Source of the DNA: Bacteroidia bacterium
GTDB lineage: Bacteria; Bacteroidota; Bacteroidia; NS11-12g; UBA955
Length of the DNA stretch: 64,000 nt
NCBI GenBank assembly: GCA_030158725.1
Contig: JAOASJ010000008.1
Coordinates: 29,968-93,967 of the forward strand
Reading direction: 5' to 3'
The notes beneath the pieces are model-generated. The model made no database searches, was not told the DNA's origin, and saw only the letters and a list, made by a program, of their open reading frames with translations. Shown piece after piece: positions 44,476 through 53,211 of this stretch. Both the position numbers and the translations under genes were made by a program. Each line of letters opens with the position of its first letter. The first letter of the stretch is position 1.

Positions 44476-45732
44476 TTACAGACTGTAAATTTCTATTTTC
44501 GGTAGAGGGAAAATCAATTTTCCACCATTTTGAAGAAACTCATTTTCTCTAACAATAATACCATCTCTAAAATGCCAAGGCAACACCAATAAATAATCAG
44601 GGTTTTGAGCTTTAGCATCTTTCTCTGAAATAATTGGGATTAAAGTATTCGGAGTGAATGAACCAAATTTATCTGGGTTAACTTCTGCAATGCAATGAAT
44701 ATCGGCCTCAGTAATGCCGCAATATTGCAACAACACATTGCCTTTAGTAGAAGCACCATAACCGAAAATCTTTTTACCTTGAGATTTTAAATCATTCAGT
44801 AAATCCATCAATTCAGTTCTATGCTTGCTTACATTTTCAGAAAAAGTTTTATATATTTCTAAACCTTGGTAACCGGCATTATTTTCTGCTTCAATTGCTT
44901 TGTTTAATTTCTCAGTTTGTATTGGAAGCGTTGAAATACTTTTAACTGCAGTAATTCTAAAACTACCACCATTGATGTTATTAAACTCAATATCGGCAAT
45001 TTTAAAACCTATTTTATCAAATATCCATTTAATTTGTTGGATAGCGTAGTATTCAAGATGCTCATGACAGATGGTATCATAAGACGTCGTATCTATCATA
45101 GCTGGAAGATAACTTTGTTCAAACACCCAAACGCCATTGTCGTCTAAAACATCGTAGATGTCTTGAACAAATTTCAAAGGCGCCTCTAGGTCATAAAACA
45201 TAGCAATAGAGGTAATAACCTTAGCCTTTTTATTAAAAAGTTTATTGTAAGTATCAGCGCTAAAGAAATCGGCTGTGTTGTTAATATGACTTGGGTAATA
45301 TTGTTTAAACTTGTTAGAGGTTGGGTCGATTACCATCAAATTCAAACCTTTATCCGATGGATAAGCTTGTAATAAAGTTGAGTCATTCCCTCCAATATCG
45401 ATAATTACATCATCTGCATTTAATTCAACCAATTTGCAAATTTCAGCCACAACACTTTGCAGGTGTCTAACCATAGATTGGTTAAGACCTGAACGGTAAC
45501 CGTAATTTTCGCCATACATTTCGTTGCTGTCGTATGAATGGTGTAATTGAACCAAACCACAAACATCTTCACCATTTTGACTAAAACATTTAACCAATTC
45601 TAATGGACCGCTGGTAATTTCGGTACTTTTGTTTTTCGGGAATACACCTGTCAACGTTTGTTCACCAAGGTGTAACAATGAAACTAAGTTTGAATTTCCA
45701 CATATTCTACAGCAGTTGATTTTCTTATACAT
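44476..45732 (-). CDS. Class I SAM C-methyltransferase for a deoxysugar
   Basis: A 418-aa methyltransferase of the NDP-hexose C-methyltransferase type. In order: an N-terminal zinc-binding segment (CCRICGN, with further Cys at GxLVQ region), LGEQTLTGVFP, ENYGYRSGLNQSMVRHL, the SAM site VIDIGGNDSTLL, VFEQSYLPAM and HEHLEYYA (catalytic His/Glu/Tyr region), and the C-terminal KIFGYGASTKGNVLLQYC. It probably adds a methyl group to a keto-sugar. It leads the operon with the GMD-like gene; a -7 box lies 24 nt upstream. Confidence 0.87.
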   Translation of the reverse strand: MYKKINCCRICGNSNLVSLLHLGEQTLTGVFPKNKSTEITSGPLELVKCFSQNGEDVCGLVQLHHSYDSNEMYGENYGYRSGLNQSMVRHLQSVVAEICKLVELNADDVIIDIGGNDSTLLQAYPSDKGLNLMVIDPTSNKFKQYYPSHINNTADFFSADTYNKLFNKKAKVITSIAMFYDLEAPLKFVQDIYDVLDDNGVWVFEQSYLPAMIDTTSYDTICHEHLEYYAIQQIKWIFDKIGFKIADIEFNNINGGSFRITAVKSISTLPIQTEKLNKAIEAENNAGYQGLEIYKTFSENVSKHRTELMDLLNDLKSQGKKIFGYGASTKGNVLLQYCGITEADIHCIAEVNPDKFGSFTPNTLIPIISEKDAKAQNPDYLLVLPWHFRDGIIVRENEFLQNGGKLIFPLPKIEIYSL

Positions 45733-45756
45733 TTCTTCTAGTCGATATTAATTCAG

Positions 45757-45764
45757 CAAATATA
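45757..45764 (-). promoter_or_regulatory. -7 box (TATATTTG) of the C-methyltransferase gene
   Basis: Exact TAnnTTTG followed by C on the minus strand, 24 nt before the ATG at 45732. Confidence 0.58.
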
Positions 45765-45793
45765 AGAAAATTCAACAAATTTCAGACTCGATA

Positions 45794-46963
45794 TCAGATT
45801 AGTCTTTTGATTAATTCAGATGGTGAATATTGCAAGGAAATCTTCATTGCATTGGCTTTTAATTCACCAATAATTTCGGGCTTGTTTAACAACTCTAAAA
45901 ACAAATTATGCAAGTCGGAATACGCTTTAAATTTAACAACGGAATCTTTGAAATCTTTATCTAACACAAAGCTTTCAGGGAATATCCCTGGTTTAGCGCC
46001 TCTTATCATATGGAAAACAGCGGCGGTTTCTTTATTTTGAAGACTCAATGTATCATCTAACAAAATATTGCTCAAAATAATATCTGATTTATACAATTCT
46101 AAATCAAATTGTTTCACATCAATAAAGTAATTGTAAGAAAGAATATTCAGGCCCTTTTCTTCCATGACTTTAATTCTTTCAATTAATACGGTTTCACTCG
46201 GTGGAATAAATCCAAGTAGGTCAAAAATATAATTGGATTTGTAAAAATCTAAATTGGATTCAAGTACATCAAACAACTTGTTGTATTCTCTTCTAATTTG
46301 GGTCACTGAACCAGGAATACAAACTCTAATTTTAGAATTGCCTACTGATAAATCCTTATAAAAGTCGGGTTCAAAAATCAAGGTTGGAAACACAATGGCC
46401 TTATCTGCATTCAAATAATTCTGTAAATGAAAACGCTGTGCTTCACTAAGAATGACAATATTCGTCCCATCCTTTGCAATCTTTCGAATGAATTTTTTTC
46501 TATAGAAATCCCATACCACATCTTTCACAGAATATTTAATTTGTCTCATGAAATCAACTTTGTTCTTATCTTTAAAAAAGACATTATACAAACGTTTCAT
46601 TTGAATAATTAAAGCTGAATTATACCATAAATCGATGTTGTGAAAATGGAAAAAAACTTTACAATTTACATTTGGCTTGAAAAAGTAAAAGGCCTTGAAA
46701 TATTTGGTTACGGTGGTGTAGTGTATTCTGTCTAAAGGATATTGCTTTATTAATTTAAAAAAATCATTCACATTGCTGTTCGGATCAAATAGCACATACT
46801 CTATTTGAGGCCCATCATTGTCTTGGGCCATGATTAAATCTTTTGCACCTTGGGTGGTAAAAACATAAATTTTATTCGCAGGATCACTTGCGTATGTTTT
46901 CAACACTGCATTCACCACCATGTAATGCTCTTTAACACATATTTCTAAAATTCCAATATTCAA
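45794..46963 (-). CDS. Probable glycosyltransferase of unknown family
   Basis: A 389-aa protein with no signal peptide. The opening MNIGILEICVKEHYMVVNAVLKTY looks like the first beta strand and helix of a GT-B fold, and RVCIPGSVTQIRREYNKL plus FDLLGFIPPSE match the start of a second Rossmann half. The C-terminal AAVFHMIRGAKPGIFPESF falls where donor-sugar contacts lie in GT-B enzymes. I do not recognise the exact family. The start is TTG at 46963, with a -7 box 22 nt upstream; an ATG 14 codons in would cut off the first strand. Context suggests glycan assembly. Confidence 0.65.
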   Translation of the reverse strand: MNIGILEICVKEHYMVVNAVLKTYASDPANKIYVFTTQGAKDLIMAQDNDGPQIEYVLFDPNSNVNDFFKLIKQYPLDRIHYTTVTKYFKAFYFFKPNVNCKVFFHFHNIDLWYNSALIIQMKRLYNVFFKDKNKVDFMRQIKYSVKDVVWDFYRKKFIRKIAKDGTNIVILSEAQRFHLQNYLNADKAIVFPTLIFEPDFYKDLSVGNSKIRVCIPGSVTQIRREYNKLFDVLESNLDFYKSNYIFDLLGFIPPSETVLIERIKVMEEKGLNILSYNYFIDVKQFDLELYKSDIILSNILLDDTLSLQNKETAAVFHMIRGAKPGIFPESFVLDKDFKDSVVKFKAYSDLHNLFLELLNKPEIIGELKANAMKISLQYSPSELIKRLI

Positions 46964-46985
46964 ATTCTTTGTTCTTTAGTAAGCG

Positions 46986-46993
46986 CAAATATA
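46986..46993 (-). promoter_or_regulatory. -7 box (TATATTTG) of the 45794-46963 gene
   Basis: Exact TAnnTTTG followed by C on the minus strand, 22 nt before the TTG start at 46963. Confidence 0.55.
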
Positions 46994-47057
46994 TAAAACG
47001 AGTACTAAAAACTACACGCTTGTCGAAATAACTTAATGAATCAATTATAATTAAGTT

Positions 47058-47065
47058 TAAATTTG
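47058..47065 (+). promoter_or_regulatory. -7 box (TAAATTTG) of the flippase gene
   Basis: Exact TAnnTTTG followed by C, 9 nt before the ATG at 47075. It overlaps a TTG that opens the frame at 47063, which argues for the ATG. Confidence 0.58.
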
Positions 47066-47074
47066 CCGAACTAC

Positions 47075-48574
47075 ATGGGCGTTATTATAAGACAAGGATT
47101 TAAAGCAGCTTTATCTAATTACATTGGAATGGGGCTAGGGTTTTTAAGTTTGTTTATACTTCTCCCCTTGTTTTATACCCCAGAAAAGTTGGGTGCGGTG
47201 CGTTTGTTTATTGAATTGGGGACCGTCTTATCTTCTTTTGCCTTAATTGGAACACATTATAGCATCAATCGTTTTTTCCCATTTTTCAAAACAGCAGATG
47301 AAAAGCACCATGGTTTTTTCTTTTGGGTTTTAATATTTCCTTTAATTGGATTTTGTCTTTTGCTTATTGTATTGCTAATTGGCGGAGATTCAATTTTTCT
47401 ATTTATTAACGCCAATGCCTTAAAATACAAAGAGCTTTTCCCAATGCTGATTTTATTGGTATTTATAATATTATACCAAGTTGTTTCAGAGGTGAGTTGC
47501 GCCAACCATGGCCGCATTGCAGTCCCAAATTTCATGCGTGAAATTGTAATGCGTTCTTTAATTATTGTCGCTGGTTTGCTTTATTATTTCAATGTTGTCA
47601 GCTTTACCCAATCTGTTTGGTTAATTGTACTTGCCTATGGAATTGCATTGCTTGGAAACCTTTGGTTCTTAGGGAAATTAACCAAAATAAACTTAAGACC
47701 AAATTTTGATTTTATTCGTAAAAATCCACAGATTAAAAAAGACAGTTTAAGATTTACTATGCTGTTGTTCTTCTCTGGAATTGCCTCTTTACTTTATACC
47801 AAAATGGATTTCTTCATGATATCTGCTCTACAAAAAGATTTATCAGAAGTAGCCATTTATAGCATAGGGTTTTATTTGGCTACATTTATTGAAATACCTA
47901 AACGCACTATCTTGCAAGTTGCAACACCTGTGTTTTCTAATTTAATGAAAGAATCAAAATTCAAGGAGGTTGAATCGTTGAATAAAAAAAATGGCAGTAA
48001 TCAATTGCTGGTTTCTGGAATTTTGTTTTTTATGATTTGGCTGAACATTGACAATCTTTATGAATTGATGCCAAGGGGAGACTTTTATCAAAGGGGAAAA
48101 TGGGTTGTTTTCTTTATCGGAATAAGCAAATTAATTGATGCAGTCGTTTGTGGAAATGGGCCAATAATTGTGAATTCAAAATTCTATGGGCTATCAACTT
48201 TTAGTATCGTTGTCGCAGTTATTTCATCCTTTATTTACAACTACATTTTCATTACAAAATTTGGTATAATTGGTGGTGCAATAAGTACAATATTGGTTAT
48301 GATTTCCGTTAACCTTTGCAATTTATTAGTACTTCAATACAAATTAAAGATTAACCCTTTCCACAAGGATCAAATTAAAATTAGTTTACTACTAATTTTG
48401 TTTTTTGCATTTACTTTTATTGGAGATTGGTTCAGCAATCCTATACTAGATTCAATTATTAAATCTTCTATTTTGGGTTCTGCATTAATCTTTACTGTTT
48501 TCAAACTAAAGCTTTCTCAAGACTTTAACAGTTTATTGACCTCTAAGCTTCCTTTTATGAAAAAGCTATCTTAA
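47075..48574 (+). CDS. Polysaccharide flippase (Wzx/MATE-like)
   Basis: Inner-membrane protein of 499 aa with about 12-14 hydrophobic segments over its whole length. It begins MGVIIRQGFKAALSNYIGMGLGFLSL, the usual opening of Bacteroidota Wzx-like flippases, and contains RTILQVATPVFSNLMKE, a family-typical loop. Such proteins move lipid-linked oligosaccharide across the inner membrane. Its presence shows that the neighbouring glycosyltransferases and sugar-modifying enzymes build a surface glycan. Very AT-rich (12 G/C in 60 at 47701-47760 by hand). Its stop overlaps the stop of the convergent subtilisin gene by 9 bp. Confidence 0.88.
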   Translation: MGVIIRQGFKAALSNYIGMGLGFLSLFILLPLFYTPEKLGAVRLFIELGTVLSSFALIGTHYSINRFFPFFKTADEKHHGFFFWVLIFPLIGFCLLLIVLLIGGDSIFLFINANALKYKELFPMLILLVFIILYQVVSEVSCANHGRIAVPNFMREIVMRSLIIVAGLLYYFNVVSFTQSVWLIVLAYGIALLGNLWFLGKLTKINLRPNFDFIRKNPQIKKDSLRFTMLLFFSGIASLLYTKMDFFMISALQKDLSEVAIYSIGFYLATFIEIPKRTILQVATPVFSNLMKESKFKEVESLNKKNGSNQLLVSGILFFMIWLNIDNLYELMPRGDFYQRGKWVVFFIGISKLIDAVVCGNGPIIVNSKFYGLSTFSIVVAVISSFIYNYIFITKFGIIGGAISTILVMISVNLCNLLVLQYKLKINPFHKDQIKISLLLILFFAFTFIGDWFSNPILDSIIKSSILGSALIFTVFKLKLSQDFNSLLTSKLPFMKKLS

Positions 48575-51500
48575 GAGGGTGAAAGTACCTTTAAGGTAAA
48601 CATATCTACCAAAGCAATTCTTATAGGTTATGATATATAAATAAACATCTTGCTCAACAATACTGCCTTTGTAAGAACCATCCCATCCTACCCTTGTACC
48701 TTCCTCATCGTATAACTTTTCGCCCCAACGGTTATAAATCTGTAGACTTATGATTGTATCTAAATAATGCTCTGGGAAGTATTCATTTATAGCATTCGCA
48801 TCCGGTGAAAACGCATTCGGCATAAACAACTCACAGAAACAAACTTTAGATTTTACATTAAAGGTATCAGTGAACACCCCACAGATATTTGATTTCACAA
48901 CCGTATATCGTCCAGGTTTAGAGAAAGACTTCAAAGGCCCAAACCCACCGTCATTCCACGTATAGGTAATGCCTTGAATGCTAGGTCCTGCAGATATCTT
49001 TAAAACGCTGCCATCACATAAACTAGTATCTATGCTACCACTTGCTATTTGATTAATTAAAACGATATTTATAGAATCAAAATTCTCGCATTGTGTTATT
49101 AAATCTACCACCCTTAATTTATACTTTTGAGAACCGTTAATTTGAGCAAACGGATTAGAGATGTCAGATTTATTTAGGCCAGTAGAAGGCGACCAGTAAT
49201 AGCGGTGTTGTTCTGCAGCAGAATCACCAATTTGCATCAGAGCTGTTTTGCATAATATAGAATCACGGCCCGCATTTGCTATAGGTAAAGGATTAACAAA
49301 AACCTCAATTTTTGATTCCGAACGTTTACAAGAACCTGTTATAACAAGTACAAACGTGTATTTGCCAATACTTGTAGGTTTATAATTATTTAAGTTCAAG
49401 GAAATCAAAGAATCTTTGATGACGTCATTTACATAGATCAACCATTTATTCTGACTATTGGTGTAAGGATTTACATTCAATACATTTAAAGTATCGCCAA
49501 GACACATGTTTTCTTTAAACGCTTTAACTTTACTTGTATATACACAACAAGAAGTGTTTACATTGATGAAAATTGAATCAGAACTCAGACTGTTATTGGC
49601 ATCTTTAAGCACATATTTCACCCACATAGAATTAGGAATTCTCAATGACGGATTCATTGAATTCGCGTTGCTGAAATATTGTGAAGGTGACCATTGAATG
49701 GTGTAAGGCAATTTGGCACAAATATTTTTAATTCCTAATTGTACGGAATCGCCTATACAAATTGAATTTGAGCTGTACACGATTTTACTCTTTATGGAAT
49801 TTGTTATTGAAACCATTAGAGTAAACGTATCGCTACAAATGCTTGGGGTATCTGCAAAAACAATTAAAGAGACCTTATAGTTACCAACGGAATTGTATTT
49901 GTACTTTCCATTGAACTTGCCAATTTTAAAGCTGTTGTCGTGGAACAACCATTTATATTGTTTGATGGCTTTTCCTGAATTGTCTATAGAAGAATCGACG
50001 AATATTACAGAGTCATTGAGACAGGTGAATTTATATGAAAATTTGGCTATGACAGTGCAAGGGGCTTGAATTATTCCCGGCGCACATTTATCGTAAAGCT
50101 CACGCTGTAGTGGTGCTATAGAGTACCAATTTGCATTTCCTCTGGTTAATAACCCGATGTCAGCTAAGCTAGAGTTCGTGAAGCTAAAGTTTTCGGAAGC
50201 AGACTTAAATACTACATCATTGGAAGGGCAATTTGAATTTCCACAAGCATCCAATTTCAACATGATGTAATCCTCATTTGCATTGGTTTTCTGCCCAAGC
50301 AAAACCAAACCACTATCTATGGTTGCGCAAAGAAGTTCTGAAAACAAGGGCTTACCTAAAACTTCCCCAGTAGCACCATAAGTCTTAGTCCATTCAATAT
50401 TTCCATTAATGTCAATTTTCATTAAAAACAACTTTGACTTCCCGCCGTCAAAATTATTTGTAGTCCCTGAAATATAATAATAATTTCCTATTTTCTGCAA
50501 ACCACTCACTTCATCTTTTCCAGGAGTACCGTACACTTTTGACCAAATTTTATTGCCATTGCTGTCTGTGTGTACTATCCCAAAATCTTCATTTCCAAAA
50601 GTGGAATTGCCATTGTATGAAACCCAATGTGCAGTTAATAGAGAATGCTGATGGGTTTCTTGAATATACATAGCCGCATCATAATTTGCAAAATCAATAT
50701 ATTTTTGCCACAAAGTATTGCCGTTGAGATCCAATTTTACCAAGAAAGACCCATAACTGCCGCTCCCGTATGAAGTGTGTCCTACTGCATAGATCCTTTT
50801 GTCCATTTCTGTTACATCAATAAAATGCTCGGTAGTTCCTGATGCATTAAACGAATGTGACCAAATTCTTGTGCCATTGGTATCACTCATGAATATTGCA
50901 CCTGCCTGATCGTTGGTAATTGCGGATGTCCCTGCAAAAACCATTTGTCCGTTTGTCAACATTTTAGCGCACCTAATCTGGTCTTGCACGGTATTGTTTA
51001 ATGACAAATGTGCATAACGAGGAATACCTGTAAATCTATTTATTCTAGCCCAATAGCTAGTATTGGGATTATTAATATAAGTTGCTCCAAATGCATATAA
51101 ATCTTTATTTGGACCCTCAATTGCACCAACAGGATAACCAACTTCTTGGCTAAATGTACCAAAACAGAATATTTTAATCTTGCTAAAATCTTTGTAACTA
51201 TATTGATTGACAAAAATATCATCTCCACTTGAACCAAAACCTTGATTTGTTATTCCAGTTACCATAATATTCCCATTGGAAAGCAATGAAATATTATGAG
51301 CATAATCAGGACCCGTGTTGTTTACTATTTTGGAATATAGTGTAAAATTACCGCAAGAAGATGTATTTCCAGTCTTCAATAAAGTATCTACAAAAACATA
51401 GGCCGTATCAGAATAAATGCCATTGCATTTTGAATCGGTAAAGCTTGTTAGATAGTACTTTGAACTTTTTATGGGACTAACATCAAAGTAAAATGGACTT

Positions 51501-53185
51501 GAATTAATGTTGTTAAATATTAGTACTGTGTTGCCATCGGATACTTTAAATGACCAAGGTGCGATTCCTTGCAATTGCACAGATAAAAATGCGGCTTCCC
51601 CTTTTCGAATAATCGAATTGCTATTCAACATTTTTGCGCTCGACTTCCTGACTTCTATATATTTAACAAGTTCAGTAGAATCAAGATTCACACCATCTGA
51701 CACTATAAGCTTTACAGTATAAAAACCACTAGTTGGAAATTGAATTAAAGGATTTTTCAAACTACTGGTACTTGGAATTGCTCCAGGAATTTTCCATGAA
51801 TATGAATTTGCATTAACTGAACTAAGGTCGGTAAACTGAACAAAATCGTTTTCACATACTAAGGTAAAATCAGCCTTGAAATCGGCAAACAATGGTTTTA
51901 CACATCTCAAAGCATTTAAAGCATTTATTCTACCAGCCCCTAAAAGATTATTGTATCCCGGATTCAAAGAGTTAATGTTATCTGCGGTTTGCTTCAAACA
52001 AGTTTCAATTTCTTTAGCGGTTAAACGGCTATTTTGAGAAAGCATTAAAGCGCACAAACCAGCAGTTAATGGGCAAGCCATAGAAGTACCACTCATATAG
52101 TCGTACTTTACATTTCCACCAGTTACGGTACTCCAAATATTCACACCTGGCGCAGAGATATCAATCCATGAACCATAATTACTAAAACCTGCTTTCTTAT
52201 CATTTTGGTCGCTGGCCGCTACAGAAATAACACCCGTATAAGCTGCAGGATACATCGGTGTGTTAACATTACTATTCCCGGCAGCTGCACATATCACAGC
52301 TCCTTTGTTTAATGCATAATTGATGGTGATTTGACCCGTATTTGAAAATCCACCACCACCCCAACTTAAACTGATAACATTAGCGCCTGCATCTGCTGCG
52401 TAAACAATGCCTTCAAAGCCTGCCATAATAAATCCCGGCATAGTTGTATCGGCGCACGACACTGGCAGTATGCGCACATTGTAAGCAATTGAGGCTATGC
52501 CAATATTGTTATTTGTTTCCGCCGAGGCAATCCCTGCACAATGGGTTCCGTGGGTAAAATCAGCTGCATTAAAAAAAGGAGGATTTGCATTTCCATTTTT
52601 ATAATTTGCATTCCATCCAAACACATCGTCTTTATATCCATTTCCATCGTCATCTATGCCATTGCCAGTTATTTCTAATGGATTTTTATAAATAATATTC
52701 TTTAGGTCCTCATGCTTAGTGTCAACAGCATCATCTACTATTGCTAATAAGACCGTCGACTTTCCGGTTCTTATACTCCATGCCGCTTCTGCATTTATTT
52801 TTTTCAAATGCCATTGGTTAACATGTAAATCGTTAGGGGTTAAAAAACTTTTATGAATGGGCGCAAATTCAATATAGTTCGAAATTGACAATAAGCTAGA
52901 ATTTTTCAAAACGTCCAAGGCATCCGTGTTGTTTTTGAATTTAATTTTTAAAATTCTACTCAACAAACCGTCCTTGTGGTTTGGAAACAATTGAGACAAC
53001 TCAAAAGAATTCTCCGCTTTTATTTTCTTTAATTCAAGCTTGAAATTGTCTAAGCCAACACCAGGCTTAGGCATAGCATATAAAATAGTGGAATCAAAAC
53101 CACTTGTAGAATTAAGCTCTATACCTCTTGCGCCTAGTTTTAAAATGCAAAAAAGAGATAAAAAAACGACACACCATTTTTTCAT
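48566..53185 (-). CDS. Secreted subtilisin-like (S8) protease with PKD domains and type B T9SS sorting domain
   Basis: Exported protein of 1539 aa; signal peptide MKKWCVVFLSLFCILKLGARG. The S8 catalytic triad is intact: Asp151 (AIVDDAVD), His212 (HGTHCAGI) and Ser368 (GTSMACP). An N-terminal propeptide (about 22-130) precedes it. A PKD-like domain follows at about 430-510 (FTDLSSVNANSYSW). A long repetitive beta-rich region at about 600-1000 (repeats of the type YYISGTTNNFDGGKSKLFLMKID) probably forms a propeller. More PKD/Ig-like domains follow, and a gliding-motility-type C-terminal domain (CFCELFMPNAFSPDAN, YNRWGEKLYD, GWDGSYKG, GTFTLLR), the type B T9SS signal. A -7 box is 7 nt before the ATG. 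Confidence 0.92.
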   Translation of the reverse strand: MKKWCVVFLSLFCILKLGARGIELNSTSGFDSTILYAMPKPGVGLDNFKLELKKIKAENSFELSQLFPNHKDGLLSRILKIKFKNNTDALDVLKNSSLLSISNYIEFAPIHKSFLTPNDLHVNQWHLKKINAEAAWSIRTGKSTVLLAIVDDAVDTKHEDLKNIIYKNPLEITGNGIDDDGNGYKDDVFGWNANYKNGNANPPFFNAADFTHGTHCAGIASAETNNNIGIASIAYNVRILPVSCADTTMPGFIMAGFEGIVYAADAGANVISLSWGGGGFSNTGQITINYALNKGAVICAAAGNSNVNTPMYPAAYTGVISVAASDQNDKKAGFSNYGSWIDISAPGVNIWSTVTGGNVKYDYMSGTSMACPLTAGLCALMLSQNSRLTAKEIETCLKQTADNINSLNPGYNNLLGAGRINALNALRCVKPLFADFKADFTLVCENDFVQFTDLSSVNANSYSWKIPGAIPSTSSLKNPLIQFPTSGFYTVKLIVSDGVNLDSTELVKYIEVRKSSAKMLNSNSIIRKGEAAFLSVQLQGIAPWSFKVSDGNTVLIFNNINSSPFYFDVSPIKSSKYYLTSFTDSKCNGIYSDTAYVFVDTLLKTGNTSSCGNFTLYSKIVNNTGPDYAHNISLLSNGNIMVTGITNQGFGSSGDDIFVNQYSYKDFSKIKIFCFGTFSQEVGYPVGAIEGPNKDLYAFGATYINNPNTSYWARINRFTGIPRYAHLSLNNTVQDQIRCAKMLTNGQMVFAGTSAITNDQAGAIFMSDTNGTRIWSHSFNASGTTEHFIDVTEMDKRIYAVGHTSYGSGSYGSFLVKLDLNGNTLWQKYIDFANYDAAMYIQETHQHSLLTAHWVSYNGNSTFGNEDFGIVHTDSNGNKIWSKVYGTPGKDEVSGLQKIGNYYYISGTTNNFDGGKSKLFLMKIDINGNIEWTKTYGATGEVLGKPLFSELLCATIDSGLVLLGQKTNANEDYIMLKLDACGNSNCPSNDVVFKSASENFSFTNSSLADIGLLTRGNANWYSIAPLQRELYDKCAPGIIQAPCTVIAKFSYKFTCLNDSVIFVDSSIDNSGKAIKQYKWLFHDNSFKIGKFNGKYKYNSVGNYKVSLIVFADTPSICSDTFTLMVSITNSIKSKIVYSSNSICIGDSVQLGIKNICAKLPYTIQWSPSQYFSNANSMNPSLRIPNSMWVKYVLKDANNSLSSDSIFINVNTSCCVYTSKVKAFKENMCLGDTLNVLNVNPYTNSQNKWLIYVNDVIKDSLISLNLNNYKPTSIGKYTFVLVITGSCKRSESKIEVFVNPLPIANAGRDSILCKTALMQIGDSAAEQHRYYWSPSTGLNKSDISNPFAQINGSQKYKLRVVDLITQCENFDSINIVLINQIASGSIDTSLCDGSVLKISAGPSIQGITYTWNDGGFGPLKSFSKPGRYTVVKSNICGVFTDTFNVKSKVCFCELFMPNAFSPDANAINEYFPEHYLDTIISLQIYNRWGEKLYDEEGTRVGWDGSYKGSIVEQDVYLYIITYKNCFGRYVYLKGTFTLLR

Positions 53186-53192
53186 AGTGTTA

Positions 53193-53200
53193 CAAATTTA
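53193..53200 (-). promoter_or_regulatory. -7 box (TAAATTTG) of the subtilisin gene
   Basis: Exact TAnnTTTG on the minus strand, 7 nt before the ATG at 53185. Confidence 0.55.
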
Positions 53201-53211
53201 AGAAAAAAACT

